Counted from the first letter of the stretch, positions 8,938-17,493 are shown. The stretch is 43,211 nt of DNA from an uncultured Caulobacter sp. (GCF_947036865.1 NZ_CAMQSF010000031.1:1-43211), one strand, 5' to 3'. Made by a program: numbers and translations. The notes: generated by a model from the sequence alone, not told the origin.

Positions 8938-9693
8938 TCAGCCCAGCTTGGCCAGGTCTTCGTCGCTGATGTCTTCGTTCGAATAGACGGCCTGGACGTC
9001 GTCGTCCTCGTCCAGCATGTCGAGCAGCTTCATCAGGGTGGCGACGCTGTCGCCGGTGACCGGCACCTGCATCTTGGGACGCCAAGCGATCTTGGTGTTG
9101 GCGGCCGCGCCGAACTTGGCTTCCAGCGCCGCGGCCACGTCGTTCAGGTCCTCGAAGGCGGTATAGATCGTGTGGCCCTCGCCTTCCTCGTCCATGTCCG
9201 AGGTGACGTCGTCGGCGCCGGCCTCGATGGCCGCCTCCATCATGGCGTCCTCCGAGGCGGTTTTGGCCGGATAGCTGATCTGGCCGACGCGGTCGAAGTT
9301 GAAGGTCACCGAGCCGGTGGCGCCCATGCTGCCGCCCATCTTGGTGAAATAGGAGCGGACATTGGCGGCGGCGCGGTTCTTGTTGTCGGTCAGCACCTCG
9401 ACGATGATCCCGACGCCGCCGGCGGCGACGCCTTCGTAGCGGATTTCCGAATAGTCGGCGGCGTCGCCCATCTGCGACTTCTTGATGGCCCGCTCGATGA
9501 CGTCCTTGGGCAGGCTCTCGGCCTTGGCGTTGTTCACCGCCAGGCGCAGGCGCGGGTTCATGGCCGGGTCGGGCAGGCCGGTCTTGGCCGCGACGGTGAT
9601 TTCCCGCGACAGCTTGGAGAACAGCTTAGACCGCGCGGCGTCGGCGCGGCCCTTGCGGTGCATGATGTTCTTGAATTTCGAGTGGCCGGCCAT
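8938..9693 (-). CDS. yebC: YebC/PmpR-family protein (transcription regulator / translation factor)
   Basis: 251-residue member of the YebC (DUF28/TACO1) family. These proteins have been described as DNA-binding regulators and, more recently, as factors that relieve ribosome stalling. The start [20 protein letters not shown] is the diagnostic N-terminus (usually MAGHSKWANIKHRK). Further family blocks are [38 protein letters not shown] and [17 protein letters not shown]. In many proteobacteria yebC is directly upstream of ruvC; here about 3.5 kb separate them. Confidence 0.96.
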   Translation of the reverse strand: MAGHSKFKNIMHRKGRADAARSKLFSKLSREITVAAKTGLPDPAMNPRLRLAVNNAKAESLPKDVIERAIKKSQMGDAADYSEIRYEGVAAGGVGIIVEVLTDNKNRAAANVRSYFTKMGGSMGATGSVTFNFDRVGQISYPAKTASEDAMMEAAIEAGADDVTSDMDEEGEGHTIYTAFEDLNDVAAALEAKFGAAANTKIAWRPKMQVPVTGDSVATLMKLLDMLDEDDDVQAVYSNEDISDEDLAKLG

Positions 9694-9780
9694 TCGGAGG
9701 CTCTGCTTCTGATACGATTTCGGAGGCGGGCTTTTAGCCCCTGGGGCGGGGTTTTGTCACCCCGCCCGGCCGAAAGGCGA

Positions 9781-10194
9781 TCAGGCGACCCGCAGCTCGA
9801 CGTTCACGTTGCCCCGCGTGGCCTTCGAATAGGGGCAGACCTCGTGGGCGGCGTGCAGCACCTGCTCGGCCGTCGCGCGGTCCAGCTCCGGGGCGTTCAG
9901 CGTCAGGCGCACGCCGATGTGGAAGCTGGTCTCGTCCTTGATCAGGTCGACCTCGGCGTCGAGGCTGTGCTCGCCCAGCTTGACGCCCTGGTTGCGGGCG
10001 ACCAGGCCCAGCGCGCCCAGGAAACACGCCGAATAACCGGCCGCGAACAGCGATTCCGGATTGGTGCCGTCGCCGCTGCCGCCCATCGACTTGGGGAAGG
10101 CCAGCTTGACGTCGAGATGGCCGTCATCGGCCTTGGCCGTTCCGTTGCGGCCGCCGACCGCGTGGGCGTGGGCGGTGTAGATGGCGTCGGTCAT
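9781..10194 (-). CDS. ohr: Ohr, organic hydroperoxide resistance protein
   Basis: Thiol-dependent peroxidase that reduces fatty acid and other organic hydroperoxides. It has 137 residues from the ATG at 10194, the usual length. The two redox cysteines are C57 (GYSACFLGAL) and C120 (HEVCPYSKATRGN), in the spacing of the OsmC/Ohr family. GGSGDGTNPESLFAAGYSAC is the peroxidatic block. The open frame upstream of 10194 is non-coding. No ohrR repressor gene is adjacent. The intergenic region toward 10317 is AT-rich and may hold regulatory sites. Confidence 0.95.
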   Translation of the reverse strand: MTDAIYTAHAHAVGGRNGTAKADDGHLDVKLAFPKSMGGSGDGTNPESLFAAGYSACFLGALGLVARNQGVKLGEHSLDAEVDLIKDETSFHIGVRLTLNAPELDRATAEQVLHAAHEVCPYSKATRGNVNVELRVA

Positions 10195-10259
10195 GGGGAG
10201 CTCCGTCTGGTGGGGAGCGCCATCTGAGACCCGGATCGTGACAGCCGCAAGCCGCGGCG

Positions 10260-10308
10260 TTGCCTGAATCCACTCAAGATTATATAGATATAGGATACAA
10301 CCTTGATT
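10260..10308. promoter_or_regulatory. AT-rich divergent promoter region between ohr and the two-TM cassette
   Basis: A short AT-rich stretch is unusual in this GC-rich window. On the plus strand TTGCCT (10260-10265) and TATAGA (10283-10288) are 17 nt apart, a fair sigma-70-like promoter for the gene at 10320. On the minus strand TATAAT (10284-10279) could be a -10 for ohr, with only a poor -35. The imperfect repeat TATATAGATATAGGATAC might be a binding site. I assign this from sequence pattern alone. Confidence 0.45.
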
Positions 10309-10319
10309 AGGCGCCCGTG

Positions 10320-10829
10320 ATGAGCCCACAGCCGGATCTCTATTGGGCGCAACTCCGACAGGTCAAGGCGGGCGCGCTCTATATGCGGCTCTACCGCAAC
10401 CGCCTCGCGCGTCAGGTCCAAGCGGTCGAACTTGTTAAAGCCATCGGGTCGAGCGGCGCTATCGCCGGCTGGGTCATCTGGAGCGATCTGCCTCTCCTGT
10501 GGTCCGGCATCATCGCCGCGGCCCAGTTACTCGACGCCCTTAAGGGGGTCTTCCCGTTCGCCAAGCTACACAGGGCCGCGAGCGACCTTACCGTGGCCAT
10601 GGAGATCATCTGGATCGACGCCGACGCGGAATGGACCGACATCTATGCCGGGCGGCTGACCGATCAGGAGATCAACAAGCGTCTCCAAAAGCTGCGAAGA
10701 CTGGTGTTGGAAGCCGAGAACAAACACTTCCCGGATGGATTCGAGACCGACGCCAAGCTGGCCACGCTGGCGGAACAGGAAACGAGAAGCTACCTTAAGG
10801 TCACCTACGAGGAAGAGGTGAAGCCGTGA
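10320..10829 (+). CDS. Two-TM (SLATT-like) membrane protein of unknown function
   Basis: About 169 residues (ATG at 10320; a GTG one codon earlier is possible). A charged N-terminal helix (about 10-35) leads to two close hydrophobic segments, about residues 37-55 (ELVKAIGSSGAIAGWVIW) and 58-79 (LPLLWSGIIAAAQLLDALKG). A long charged C-terminal helical region contains AGRLTDQEINKRLQKLRRLV. This layout, including 'Q--DA-K---PF-K----A', recalls SLATT-type two-TM proteins, some of which are effectors in nucleotide-signalling defence systems. It also recalls a widespread uncharacterised proteobacterial family. The stop overlaps the start of the next gene (GTGA). Function unknown. Confidence 0.75.
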   Translation: MSPQPDLYWAQLRQVKAGALYMRLYRNRLARQVQAVELVKAIGSSGAIAGWVIWSDLPLLWSGIIAAAQLLDALKGVFPFAKLHRAASDLTVAMEIIWIDADAEWTDIYAGRLTDQEINKRLQKLRRLVLEAENKHFPDGFETDAKLATLAEQETRSYLKVTYEEEVKP

Positions 10830-10984
10830 GCCGCCAGGACCCGAAGACCTCGCCGCGGGACAACCCGAAATGGCCAGGCTCCAGCTTCCCGGTCTTCAAG
10901 GTCGACGTGCCCATGCCCAGGGGCACCGCGCCGCCGCGCCCGAACCCGCCGCCGTCAGCGGCGAGCGATAAGCCCAAGCGCTGA
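10826..10984 (+). CDS. Small Pro-rich protein (52 residues) coupled to the two-TM protein
   Basis: Starts at GTG 10826, overlapping the TGA of the two-TM gene (GTGA), and ends at TGA 10982-10984. The product begins MSRQDPKTSPRDNPKWPGSS, then FPVFKVDVPMPRG, and ends in a Pro/Ala tail with Lys/Arg. It is basic, disordered in appearance and about one fifth proline, with no signal peptide or membrane span. The tight overlap suggests it is made together with the two-TM protein and may bind it. It converges on ymdB, with 9 nt between their stops. I do not recognise the family. Confidence 0.6.
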   Translation: MSRQDPKTSPRDNPKWPGSSFPVFKVDVPMPRGTAPPRPNPPPSAASDKPKR

Positions 10985-10993
10985 CCTAGCCGC

Positions 10994-11815
10994 TCAGAGT
11001 TCCGGGACATGCGGCCGCAGCCGCCCCCCCACCCGGATCGGCTCGACCCGCGTCGCCAGGCCGGTGCGGTCGTCGGTCTCGACGAAGACGCCGCACACCG
11101 TGGCCGGACCCGAGGCGGGCTGGTAGCGCCCGCCGCTGATCTTGGTGGTGAAGCGACGCAGCGGCTCTTCCTTCTGGTTGCCGATCACGCTGTCATAGTC
11201 GGCGCAGGCGCCGGCGTCGGTCTGGTAGGCCGTGCCGCCCGGCAGGATCTGGCAGTCGGCGGTCGGGACGTGGGTGTGGGTGCCGACCACCAGCGAGGCG
11301 CGGCCGTCGCAATAGTGGCCCATGGCCATCTTCTCCGACGTCGCCTCGCAGTGCATGTCGACCACCACCGCGTCGGCCACCTGGGCCAGCGGCGCCTTGT
11401 CCAGCTCGCGATCGGCGGCGGCGAACGGGTCGTCCATGGCGTCCATGTGCACCCGGCCCAAGAGGTTGACGACATAGATCGTCTTGCCCGAGTCGGTCTG
11501 GAAGAGATGGCTGCCCCGCCCCGGGGCGTCGGACAGGATCGGGTAGTTGGCCGGACGGATCAGGCGCGGCTCGCGGACGATATAGGTGAGCGCCTCGCGC
11601 TGGTCCCAGCTGTGGTTGCCCAGGGTCAGGCAGTCGGCGCCGGCCTCGAACAGTTCGCGGGCGGTGTTCTCGGTGATGCCGAAGCCGGCGGCGGCGTTCT
11701 CGGCGTTGACGATCACGAACTCGAGGGAGAGCTGGCGGCGGAGATCGGGCAGATGGTCGGCCAGGCCATCGCGGCCCGACTTGCCGACGACATCGCCGAA
11801 AAAGGCGAAACGCAT
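10994..11815 (-). CDS. ymdB: YmdB-family metallophosphoesterase
   Basis: 273-residue calcineurin-like phosphoesterase of the TIGR00282/YmdB type. Some members hydrolyse 2',3' or 3',5' cyclic nucleotides. Metal-binding motifs are in order: FFGDVVGKSGRDG (residues 5-17), VNAENAAAGFGIT, LTLGNHSWDQREAL, VDMHCEATSEKMAMG and VVGTHTHVPTADCQILPGG. The family block TDAGACADYDSVIGNQKEE is present. The gene is 32 nt downstream of the 5-formyl-THF cyclo-ligase gene on the same strand, a common pairing in alphaproteobacteria. Confidence 0.93.
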   Translation of the reverse strand: MRFAFFGDVVGKSGRDGLADHLPDLRRQLSLEFVIVNAENAAAGFGITENTARELFEAGADCLTLGNHSWDQREALTYIVREPRLIRPANYPILSDAPGRGSHLFQTDSGKTIYVVNLLGRVHMDAMDDPFAAADRELDKAPLAQVADAVVVDMHCEATSEKMAMGHYCDGRASLVVGTHTHVPTADCQILPGGTAYQTDAGACADYDSVIGNQKEEPLRRFTTKISGGRYQPASGPATVCGVFVETDDRTGLATRVEPIRVGGRLRPHVPEL

Positions 11816-11847
11816 CGAAAGTCCCAGGAAGAAGATGGAGTCGGCCG

Positions 11848-12456
11848 CTAGCGACCGATGTCTTTGAAGGCCCTATACTCTTTCTCGGTGAGAATGGCGT
11901 CCAGCCTTTGATCGTGCGGCTCGCGCGGCAAATTCTCCACCCGCTGGCCGCTATAGGCGAGACCCAGCACGAAGACCGGCTTGCGGGCCCTCAGGTCGGC
12001 CAGGGCGCGATCGTAATAGCCGCCGCCCTGCCCCAGCCGCGTGCCGTCGGCCTGGAAGGCCAGCACCGGCGTCACGACCAAATCGGGCAGCAGGACCGGC
12101 GCGCTCGGCGGCGGGGCGCGCAGGCCGATGGCGTCGTGGACCAGCGGACGCTCCCGGTCCCAGGCGCGGAACACCATGCGCGAGGCGTCGGCGTCGACCA
12201 CCGCCGGCAGGGCCAGGGTCCAGCCGGCCTCGGCCAGGTGGTCGGCCAGGATGCGCGGCGAAATCTCCGAGCCGAGGCCATGATAGAGCGCGACGACCTT
12301 GCCGGCCGGGTTCGGGAACCGGCGCGCCAAGGGTTCGCGCGCCACCTCGGCGATCATCCAGTCGGCCTCGGGATGCGCGCGGGCCAGCTGCTTGCGCTGG
12401 TTGCGCAGGAACACGCGCAGGGCCGTCTTGGCCGCGACGGGGTCGGCGAGGGTCAT
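11848..12456 (-). CDS. fau: 5-formyltetrahydrofolate cyclo-ligase
   Basis: Converts 5-formyl-THF to 5,10-methenyl-THF with ATP hydrolysis, returning the storage folate to the active pool. It has 202 residues. The family signature GTRLGQGGGYYDRALADLRA lies at about residues 136-155. The N-terminal KTALRVFLRNQRKQLARAHP is the usual substrate/ATP-binding helix. The gene order zapA - 6S RNA - cyclo-ligase is the same as the conserved zapA-ssrS-ygfA block of E. coli, which supports both this call and the RNA call. Confidence 0.93.
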   Translation of the reverse strand: MTLADPVAAKTALRVFLRNQRKQLARAHPEADWMIAEVAREPLARRFPNPAGKVVALYHGLGSEISPRILADHLAEAGWTLALPAVVDADASRMVFRAWDRERPLVHDAIGLRAPPPSAPVLLPDLVVTPVLAFQADGTRLGQGGGYYDRALADLRARKPVFVLGLAYSGQRVENLPREPHDQRLDAILTEKEYRAFKDIGR

Positions 12457-12504
12457 CGTTCGCCTATAGCGCGTTCGCGAGGAAAAGGGTGGCGGCGCCG
12501 CGAA

Positions 12505-12658
12505 GAACCGTGAAGACGTTTCAATCCACTCGAACCTGGTAGCCAGGTGGGCGCCGTATTCCCGCGGCCACGGCCACGGGAGGGAACAGCTCCCAAGAGA
12601 GTCGATTAAGGTCCCTGGGATTAGAAATCTTCGACGAGAGCCACAGCAAGACCCGCCG
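12505..12658 (-). ncRNA. ssrS: 6S RNA
   Basis: Minus-strand RNA between zapA and the cyclo-ligase gene, the classic 6S location. A long closing stem is visible: minus-strand CGTCGAAGATTTCTAATCC (12636-12618) pairs, with small bulges, with GGATTGAAACGTCTTCACG (12527-12509). Inside it, ACCTGGCTACCAGGTT forms a hairpin like the one near the 3' part of E. coli 6S. A -10-like TATCTT (12670-12665) would place the 5' end near 12658. The RNA binds sigma-70 RNA polymerase and dampens housekeeping transcription in stationary phase. Ends are approximate. Confidence 0.75.
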
Positions 12659-12708
12659 TGGAGGAAGATAGGGGCGCGCGAGCGGAAATGCTAGCGACGC
12701 CTTAAGAT

Positions 12709-12727
12709 GCTCCCCTGCTGGGGGAGC
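12709..12727 (-). terminator. Hairpin after zapA (possible terminator)
   Basis: GCTCCCC and GGGGAGC form a 7-bp stem with a 5-nt loop about 70 nt past the zapA stop. The minus-strand tail ATCTTAAG is only weakly U-rich. It may end the zapA transcript before the 6S promoter. Confidence 0.4.
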
Positions 12728-12796
12728 TGTCGGCGAAACCGACCGAGGGGCCTCGTGCGGCATAGGCCGAGTTGCCGCCTCCGCCCAGGAGGAGGA

Positions 12797-13123
12797 TCAA
12801 TCCGCCGCCAGCTTCTCGATCCGCTCCGCCGCCGCGTCGAGCGCGCGGATCGCCGCGATCTCGGCCTTGGTGCCTTCCTGCTGCATGCGGGCGATCTCGG
12901 CGTTGGCGTGGGCCAGGCGCAGCTTCATGTCCGACAGCTCGTCGGCCAGCAGCAGGGCGCCCATCAGGAAGAGCCGCGTCTCGCCCAGCTGGCCGACATC
13001 GGCGCTGACCTGGCGGACCTGGCGGTCGAACAGGCGGGCCAGCTCGGTCAGGTGCGGCTCCTGGCCGTCCTCGCAGCCGACCATGTAGGGCCGACCGTTC
13101 ACCTGGATGGTCACCTGGGCCAT
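12797..13123 (-). CDS. zapA: ZapA, FtsZ-ring associated protein
   Basis: Small FtsZ-binding protein that promotes bundling of FtsZ filaments at mid-cell. It has 108 residues. The N-terminal beta part MAQVTIQVNGRPYMVGCEDG and the following EPHLTELARLFDRQVRQVSA match the ZapA family. The C-terminal half is a coiled coil ending AAAERIEKLAAD. It follows the DUF4164-like gene by 3 nt, so the two form one transcription unit. Confidence 0.92.
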   Translation of the reverse strand: MAQVTIQVNGRPYMVGCEDGQEPHLTELARLFDRQVRQVSADVGQLGETRLFLMGALLLADELSDMKLRLAHANAEIARMQQEGTKAEIAAIRALDAAAERIEKLAAD

Positions 13124-13126
13124 GGA

Positions 13127-13486
13127 TCAGCGCTCCCCCATGCCGGGCTCGTCGAACAGCTCGTCGTCGTCCGTTGACGGATGAAGGTCGTTGGCCACGG
13201 CCTCCTCGCCCAGGGCGGCGCGGATCTCGGCGATGGCGCGACCGAGCGCGACCGAGGCCTGCTCGCCCGCCTCCTCCAGCGCCTTCTCGCGCTCGCGGGC
13301 CGCTTCCAGGTCGGCCAGCAGGCGGGCGCGCTCCTCGTCCTCGAACAAGCCAGGCTCGGCGGACGCCGTCGCGGGAACGCGCGCGGCCTCGGCCGCCTTG
13401 GCCGCCAGGCGCTGCTCCAGCTGGCTCACCGCGCGCTCCAGCCGGCGCACGGCGAGGTCGAGGGCCGTACCGTCGGCCGGGATCAT
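13127..13486 (-). CDS. Coiled-coil protein (DUF4164-like), upstream of zapA
   Basis: 119 residues from the ATG at 13486. Almost the whole protein is a predicted coiled coil, with heptads such as LDLAVRRLERAVSQLEQRL and ADLEAAREREKALEEAGEQ, ending in an acidic tail (STDDDELFDEPGMGE). It has no signal or membrane segment. It resembles the short DUF4164 proteins found next to zapA in alphaproteobacteria, where a ZapB-like role in the division ring is conceivable. It is coupled to zapA (3 nt). The frame upstream of 13486 lacks coding character. Confidence 0.75.
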   Translation of the reverse strand: MIPADGTALDLAVRRLERAVSQLEQRLAAKAAEAARVPATASAEPGLFEDEERARLLADLEAAREREKALEEAGEQASVALGRAIAEIRAALGEEAVANDLHPSTDDDELFDEPGMGER

Positions 13487-13700
13487 CGGCGGTTTCCAAT
13501 CATGCGACGCAACATACAGAACGAGCCGGTCTAGGCCAGCCGCTGGGGCGACAATGGGGCGAGGCCCTGCCCATAGCAGCATTCCTGAAGCGGGTCTCGA
13601 TTTCTAAGGCCTTGACTTCGTGTCTATCCCCCGCAAAACGCACGCCCAACGAGGGAACGCCGGTCGAACCCGACGGGCGGCCGCAACAGGAGAAAGACCC

Positions 13701-14708
13701 ATGGCTCTTCGCGTCGCCATCAACGGCTTCGGCCGCATCGGACGTCTGGTCCTGCGCTCCATCGCCGAGCATGGCCGCCGCGACATCGAGGTCGTCGCCA
13801 TCAACGACCTGGGTCCGGTCGAGACCAACGCCCACCTGCTGCGCTACGACAGCGTCCACGGCCGCTTCCCCGGGACCGTCACCTCGGGCGAGGACTGGAT
13901 CGACGTGGGCCTGGGCAAGATCAAGGTCACGGCGATCCGCAATCCGGAAGAGCTGCCGCACAAGGACCTGGGCGTCGACATCGCCTTCGAGTGCACCGGC
14001 ATCTTCACCGCCAAGGACAAGGCCAGCGCCCACCTGAAGGCCGGCGCCAAGCGCGTGCTCGTGTCCGCTCCGGCCGACGGCGCCGACAAGACCATCGTCT
14101 ACAAGGTCAATCACGAGACCCTGACCGCCGACGACATCGTCGTCTCGAACGGCTCGTGCACCACCAACGCCCTCGCCCCGGTCGCCAAGGTCCTGCACGA
14201 CCTGTTCGGCATCGAGCGCGGCTACATGACCACGATCCACAGCTACACGGGCGACCAGCCGACGCTGGACACCATGCACAAGGACCTCTACCGCGCCCGC
14301 GCCGCGGCCCTCAGCATGATCCCGACCTCGACCGGCGCGGCCAAGGCCCTGGGCCTGGTGCTGCCGGAACTGAAGGGCAAGCTGGACGGCTCGTCGATCC
14401 GCGTCCCGACCCCGAACGTCTCGGTCATCGACCTGAAGGTCGTGACCGGCCGCGAGACCAATATCGAGGAAATCAACGCCGCCCTGCAGGCCGCCGCCGA
14501 CGGCCCGATGAAGGGCGTGCTGTTCACGACCAAGGACCCGCTGGTCTCGTCGGACCTGAACCACATCGCCGCCAGCTCGACCGCCGCCCTGCCCCAGACG
14601 CAAGTCATCGAAGGCAAGCTGGCCCGCGTGCTGAGCTGGTACGACAACGAGTGGGGCTTCGCGACGCGCATGAGCGACACGGCGCTCGAGATGGCGAAGT
14701 TCCTGTAA
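13701..14708 (+). CDS. gap: Glyceraldehyde-3-phosphate dehydrogenase
   Basis: Oxidises glyceraldehyde 3-phosphate to 1,3-bisphosphoglycerate with NAD. It has 335 residues from the ATG at 13701, preceded by AGGAGAAAGACCC. The Rossmann start is [20 protein letters not shown]. The catalytic Cys is C153 in [17 protein letters not shown]. The C-terminal block [16 protein letters not shown] is present. The open frame continues upstream to 13620 but the family starts here. It is followed by a terminator and then pgk and fba on the same strand. Confidence 0.98.
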   Translation: MALRVAINGFGRIGRLVLRSIAEHGRRDIEVVAINDLGPVETNAHLLRYDSVHGRFPGTVTSGEDWIDVGLGKIKVTAIRNPEELPHKDLGVDIAFECTGIFTAKDKASAHLKAGAKRVLVSAPADGADKTIVYKVNHETLTADDIVVSNGSCTTNALAPVAKVLHDLFGIERGYMTTIHSYTGDQPTLDTMHKDLYRARAAALSMIPTSTGAAKALGLVLPELKGKLDGSSIRVPTPNVSVIDLKVVTGRETNIEEINAALQAAADGPMKGVLFTTKDPLVSSDLNHIAASSTAALPQTQVIEGKLARVLSWYDNEWGFATRMSDTALEMAKFL

Positions 14709-14719
14709 GGAATGCTTTG

Positions 14720-14748
14720 AACCCCGCTCTCCCAAGGAGCGGGGTTTT
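14720..14748 (+). terminator. Rho-independent terminator after gap
   Basis: AACCCCGCTC (14720-14729) pairs perfectly with GAGCGGGGTT (14737-14746), with a 7-nt loop and a TTTT tail, starting 11 nt past the gap stop. Confidence 0.9.
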
Positions 14749-14768
14749 CCTTGGCCCGGTGGGGCCGC

Positions 14769-14848
14769 CCTCGTCCTTCGACAGGCTCAGGATGAGGGCT
14801 ACTGTGACTTTCTCTTGGACCTCACCCTGAGCCTGTCGAAGGGCGAGG
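14769..14848. repeat. Inverted intergenic repeat, family 2, copy 1 (gap-pgk)
   Basis: The left arm CCTCGTCCTTCGACAGGCTC (from 14769) continues AGGATGAGG. The right arm CTCACCCTGAGCCTGTCGAA (from 14821) continues GGGCGAGG. The arms are complementary over about 25 bases with a 22-nt spacer. A second copy lies at 17494-17580. Repeats of this CTTCGACAGGCTCAGG type are common in Caulobacterales and Sphingomonadales. The right arm ends only about 20 nt before the pgk start. Confidence 0.85.
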
Positions 14849-14868
14849 TCCGACGCACGGGCGACATC

Positions 14869-16059
14869 ATGACCTTCCGCACCCTCGACACCGCCGATCT
14901 CGCCGGCAAGCGCGCCCTGGTTCGGGTGGACTTCAATGTCCCGGTCGACGGCGGCAAGGTCGCCGACGACACCCGCCTGCGCGCGGCCCTGCCGACCATC
15001 GCCTACCTGTCCAAGCAGGGCGCCAAGGTCGTGCTGCTGGCCCACTTCGACCGCCCCAAGGGCAAGGTCGTGCCGGAGATGAGCCTCTCCTTCGTGGCCG
15101 AGCCGCTGTCCAAGCTCCTGGAACAGCCGGTCGCCTTCGCCAGCGACTGCGTGGGCCCGGCCGCCGCTGAAGTGGTCAACGCCCTGGAGAACGGCGGCGT
15201 CGCCCTGCTGGAGAACGTGCGTTTCCACGCAGGGGAAGAGAAGAACGATCCCGACTTCGCCAAGGCCCTGGCCGCCAATGGCGACGTCTATGTCAACGAC
15301 GCCTTCAGCGCCGCCCACCGCGCCCACGCCTCGACCGAGGGCCTGGCCCACCTGCTGCCGGCCTATCCGGGCCTGTCGATGCAGCGCGAGCTGGAAGCGC
15401 TGGACGCCGCCCTGGGCAAGCCGAAGAAGCCCGTGATCGGCATCGTCGGCGGCTCCAAGGTCTCGACCAAGCTCGACCTCCTGAACAACCTGGTCGCCAA
15501 GCTGGATCGCCTGGCGATCGGCGGCGGCATGGCCAACACCTTCCTGTTCGCCCAGGGCCACGATGTCGGGGCCAGCCTTTGCGAAAAGGACCTGGCCGAC
15601 ACCGCCCGCGAGATCATGGACAAGGCCAAGGCCGCCGGTTGCGAGCTGCTGCTGCCGGTCGACGTCGTGGTGGCCAAGAAGGTCGCGCCGGGCGTCGAGA
15701 CCGCCGTCCGTCAACTCAACGAGGTCCAGGCCGACGACCTGATCCTCGACGCGGGCCCCGAGAGCGCCCAGCGCCTGCTGGCCGCGATGGACGAGAGCGC
15801 CACCCTGATCTGGAACGGCCCGCTGGGCGTGTTCGAGGTGCCGCCCTTCGACGAAGCCACCGTTTCGGCGGCGAAACATGCCGGAAAGCTCGCCAGCGAG
15901 GGTAAAATCGTGGCGGTCGCCGGCGGCGGTGATACGGTGTCGGCCCTGAACCACGCCGGAGTCGCGGCCGAGATGACCTTCGTCTCGACCGCGGGCGGCG
16001 CGTTCCTGGAATGGATGGAGGGCAAGACGCTGCCGGGCGTCGCGGCTCTGGAGGGTTAA
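14869..16059 (+). CDS. pgk: Phosphoglycerate kinase
   Basis: Transfers phosphate from 1,3-bisphosphoglycerate to ADP. It has 396 residues from the ATG at 14869 ([20 protein letters not shown]). The signature [20 protein letters not shown] is at about residues 15-34, and the substrate loops [10 protein letters not shown] and [14 protein letters not shown] are visible. The nucleotide-binding Gly-rich block [13 protein letters not shown] and the C-terminal [20 protein letters not shown] are complete. The frame runs open upstream through the inverted repeat, but that part is not family sequence. No strong ribosome-binding site precedes the ATG, since the repeat arm occupies the leader. Confidence 0.97.
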   Translation: MTFRTLDTADLAGKRALVRVDFNVPVDGGKVADDTRLRAALPTIAYLSKQGAKVVLLAHFDRPKGKVVPEMSLSFVAEPLSKLLEQPVAFASDCVGPAAAEVVNALENGGVALLENVRFHAGEEKNDPDFAKALAANGDVYVNDAFSAAHRAHASTEGLAHLLPAYPGLSMQRELEALDAALGKPKKPVIGIVGGSKVSTKLDLLNNLVAKLDRLAIGGGMANTFLFAQGHDVGASLCEKDLADTAREIMDKAKAAGCELLLPVDVVVAKKVAPGVETAVRQLNEVQADDLILDAGPESAQRLLAAMDESATLIWNGPLGVFEVPPFDEATVSAAKHAGKLASEGKIVAVAGGGDTVSALNHAGVAAEMTFVSTAGGAFLEWMEGKTLPGVAALEG

Positions 16060-16070
16060 GTTATTCTTCC

Positions 16071-16196
16071 GTTCTCCCCGGCGAATGCCGGGGCCCAGAT
16101 GGAAATGCGCCGAGATGTGGGCCAGGAACTCCGAGCTGTTCCCATCAGTTCAAGCGCCTTGGGATCTGGATCCCGGCGTTCGCCGGGAAAATCGGG
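16071..16196. repeat. Inverted intergenic repeat, family 3, copy 1 (pgk-fba)
   Basis: TTCTCCCCGGCGAATGCCGG is followed by GGCCCAGATGG, and about 70 nt later comes the mirror unit GGGATCTGGATCCCGGCGTT, then CGCCGGGAAAATCGG. Each unit is itself a hairpin (CCCCGGCG/CGCCGGGG type). A related copy occurs at 27118-27279. It fills most of the 242-nt gap before fba. Confidence 0.8.
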
Positions 16197-16301
16197 TAAG
16201 AGTGTGTGCCAAACTGAGTAACCCGGGCAGAGAACGCACAAGCGTCACGGCCCCAACAACAAGAAACGACCGAACACTTCACGCTTGCAGGAGAGAAATT
16301 C

Positions 16302-17393
16302 GTGGCTCGCATCACGCTGCGCCAGTTGCTGGACCATGCCGCCGAGCATGAGTACGCGCTGCCCGCCTTCAACATCAACAACATGGAGCAGGGCCTGGCG
16401 ATCATGGAGGCGGCCGACGCCGTCAATTCGCCGGTCATCATCCAGGCCTCGCGCGGCGCGCGCGGCTACGCCAGCGACATCGTCCTGGCCCGCCTGATAG
16501 ACGGGCTCGTCGAGCTCTATCCGCACATCCCGGTGTGCATGCACCAGGACCACGGCAACGGCCCGGCCACCTGCGCCACGGCGATCCAGTACGGCTTCAC
16601 CTCGGTGATGATGGACGGCTCGCTGATGGAGGACGCCAAGACCCCCGCCAGCTACGAATATAATGTCGAGGTCACCCGCCGGGTCGTCGAGATGGCCCAC
16701 AGCTGCGGCGTCTCGGTCGAGGGCGAGCTGGGCGTGCTGGGTTCGCTGGAGACCGGCATGGGCGAGGCCGAGGACGGCCACGGCTTCGAGGGCAAGCTTT
16801 CCCACGACGAACTGCTGACCGATCCCGACCAGGCCGTCGAGTTCGTGCAGGCCACCGGCGTCGACGCCCTGGCCATCGCCATGGGCACCAGCCACGGCGC
16901 CTACAAGTTCACGCGCAAGCCTGACGGCGACGTCCTGGCCATGCACGTGATCGAGGAGATCCACCGCCGCCTGCCCAACACCCACCTCGTCATGCACGGC
17001 TCCTCGTCGGTGCCGCAGGAGCTGCAGGACATCATCAACCAGTACGGCGGCCAGATGCCCCAGACCTGGGGCGTGCCGGTCGAGGAGATCCAGCGCGGCA
17101 TCAAGCACGGCGTGCGCAAGATCAATGTCGACACCGACAACCGCCTGGCCATCACCGGCGCGATCCGCAAGGTGCTGATGGAAAAGCCCGCGGAGTTCGA
17201 CCCGCGCGCCTATCTGAAGCCCGCCAAGGAAGCCATGCGCAAGGTCTGCGAAGCCCGCTTCACCGAGTTCGGCTCGGCTGGCTGGGCCGACAAGATCAAG
17301 CCGCTGTCGACCGCCGCCATGGCCAAGCGCTACGCTGCCCACGAGCTGGACGCCAAGTTCGGCGCCGGCGCCGCCAAGGCCGCCGCCGAATAG
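16302..17393 (+). CDS. fba: Class II fructose-bisphosphate aldolase
   Basis: Zinc-dependent aldolase that interconverts fructose 1,6-bisphosphate and the two triose phosphates. It has 363 residues from a GTG at 16302 with a good AGGAGA site 8 nt upstream. Metal-binding regions are visible: [20 protein letters not shown] (the HxDHG motif), [14 protein letters not shown], and the histidine in GTSHGAYKF and [12 protein letters not shown]. The later [17 protein letters not shown] is the NxDTDxR motif of the CbbA/Calvin-type subgroup. It is co-directional with gap and pgk. A terminator follows. Confidence 0.97.
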   Translation: MARITLRQLLDHAAEHEYALPAFNINNMEQGLAIMEAADAVNSPVIIQASRGARGYASDIVLARLIDGLVELYPHIPVCMHQDHGNGPATCATAIQYGFTSVMMDGSLMEDAKTPASYEYNVEVTRRVVEMAHSCGVSVEGELGVLGSLETGMGEAEDGHGFEGKLSHDELLTDPDQAVEFVQATGVDALAIAMGTSHGAYKFTRKPDGDVLAMHVIEEIHRRLPNTHLVMHGSSSVPQELQDIINQYGGQMPQTWGVPVEEIQRGIKHGVRKINVDTDNRLAITGAIRKVLMEKPAEFDPRAYLKPAKEAMRKVCEARFTEFGSAGWADKIKPLSTAAMAKRYAAHELDAKFGAGAAKAAAE

Positions 17394-17417
17394 GCGCGGC
17401 GACCGGCCGATGATAGG

Positions 17418-17448
17418 AAGGCCTCCCGCTGGCGCGGGGGGCCTTTTC
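17418..17448 (+). terminator. Rho-independent terminator after fba
   Basis: AAGGCCTCCCGC pairs with GCGGGGGGCCTT around a TGGC loop, with a TTTTCC tail, about 25 nt past the fba stop. Confidence 0.85.
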
Positions 17449-17493
17449 CTTGGCCGTATTCCCATTCAGCGCGGACGCCGGGCGGATGGAAAT

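Noticed and set aside
9744..9767. GGGCGGGGT/ACCCCGCCC hairpin after ohr as a terminator
   Set aside because: The stem is strong but no U-tract follows on the minus strand; it may only stabilise the mRNA end.
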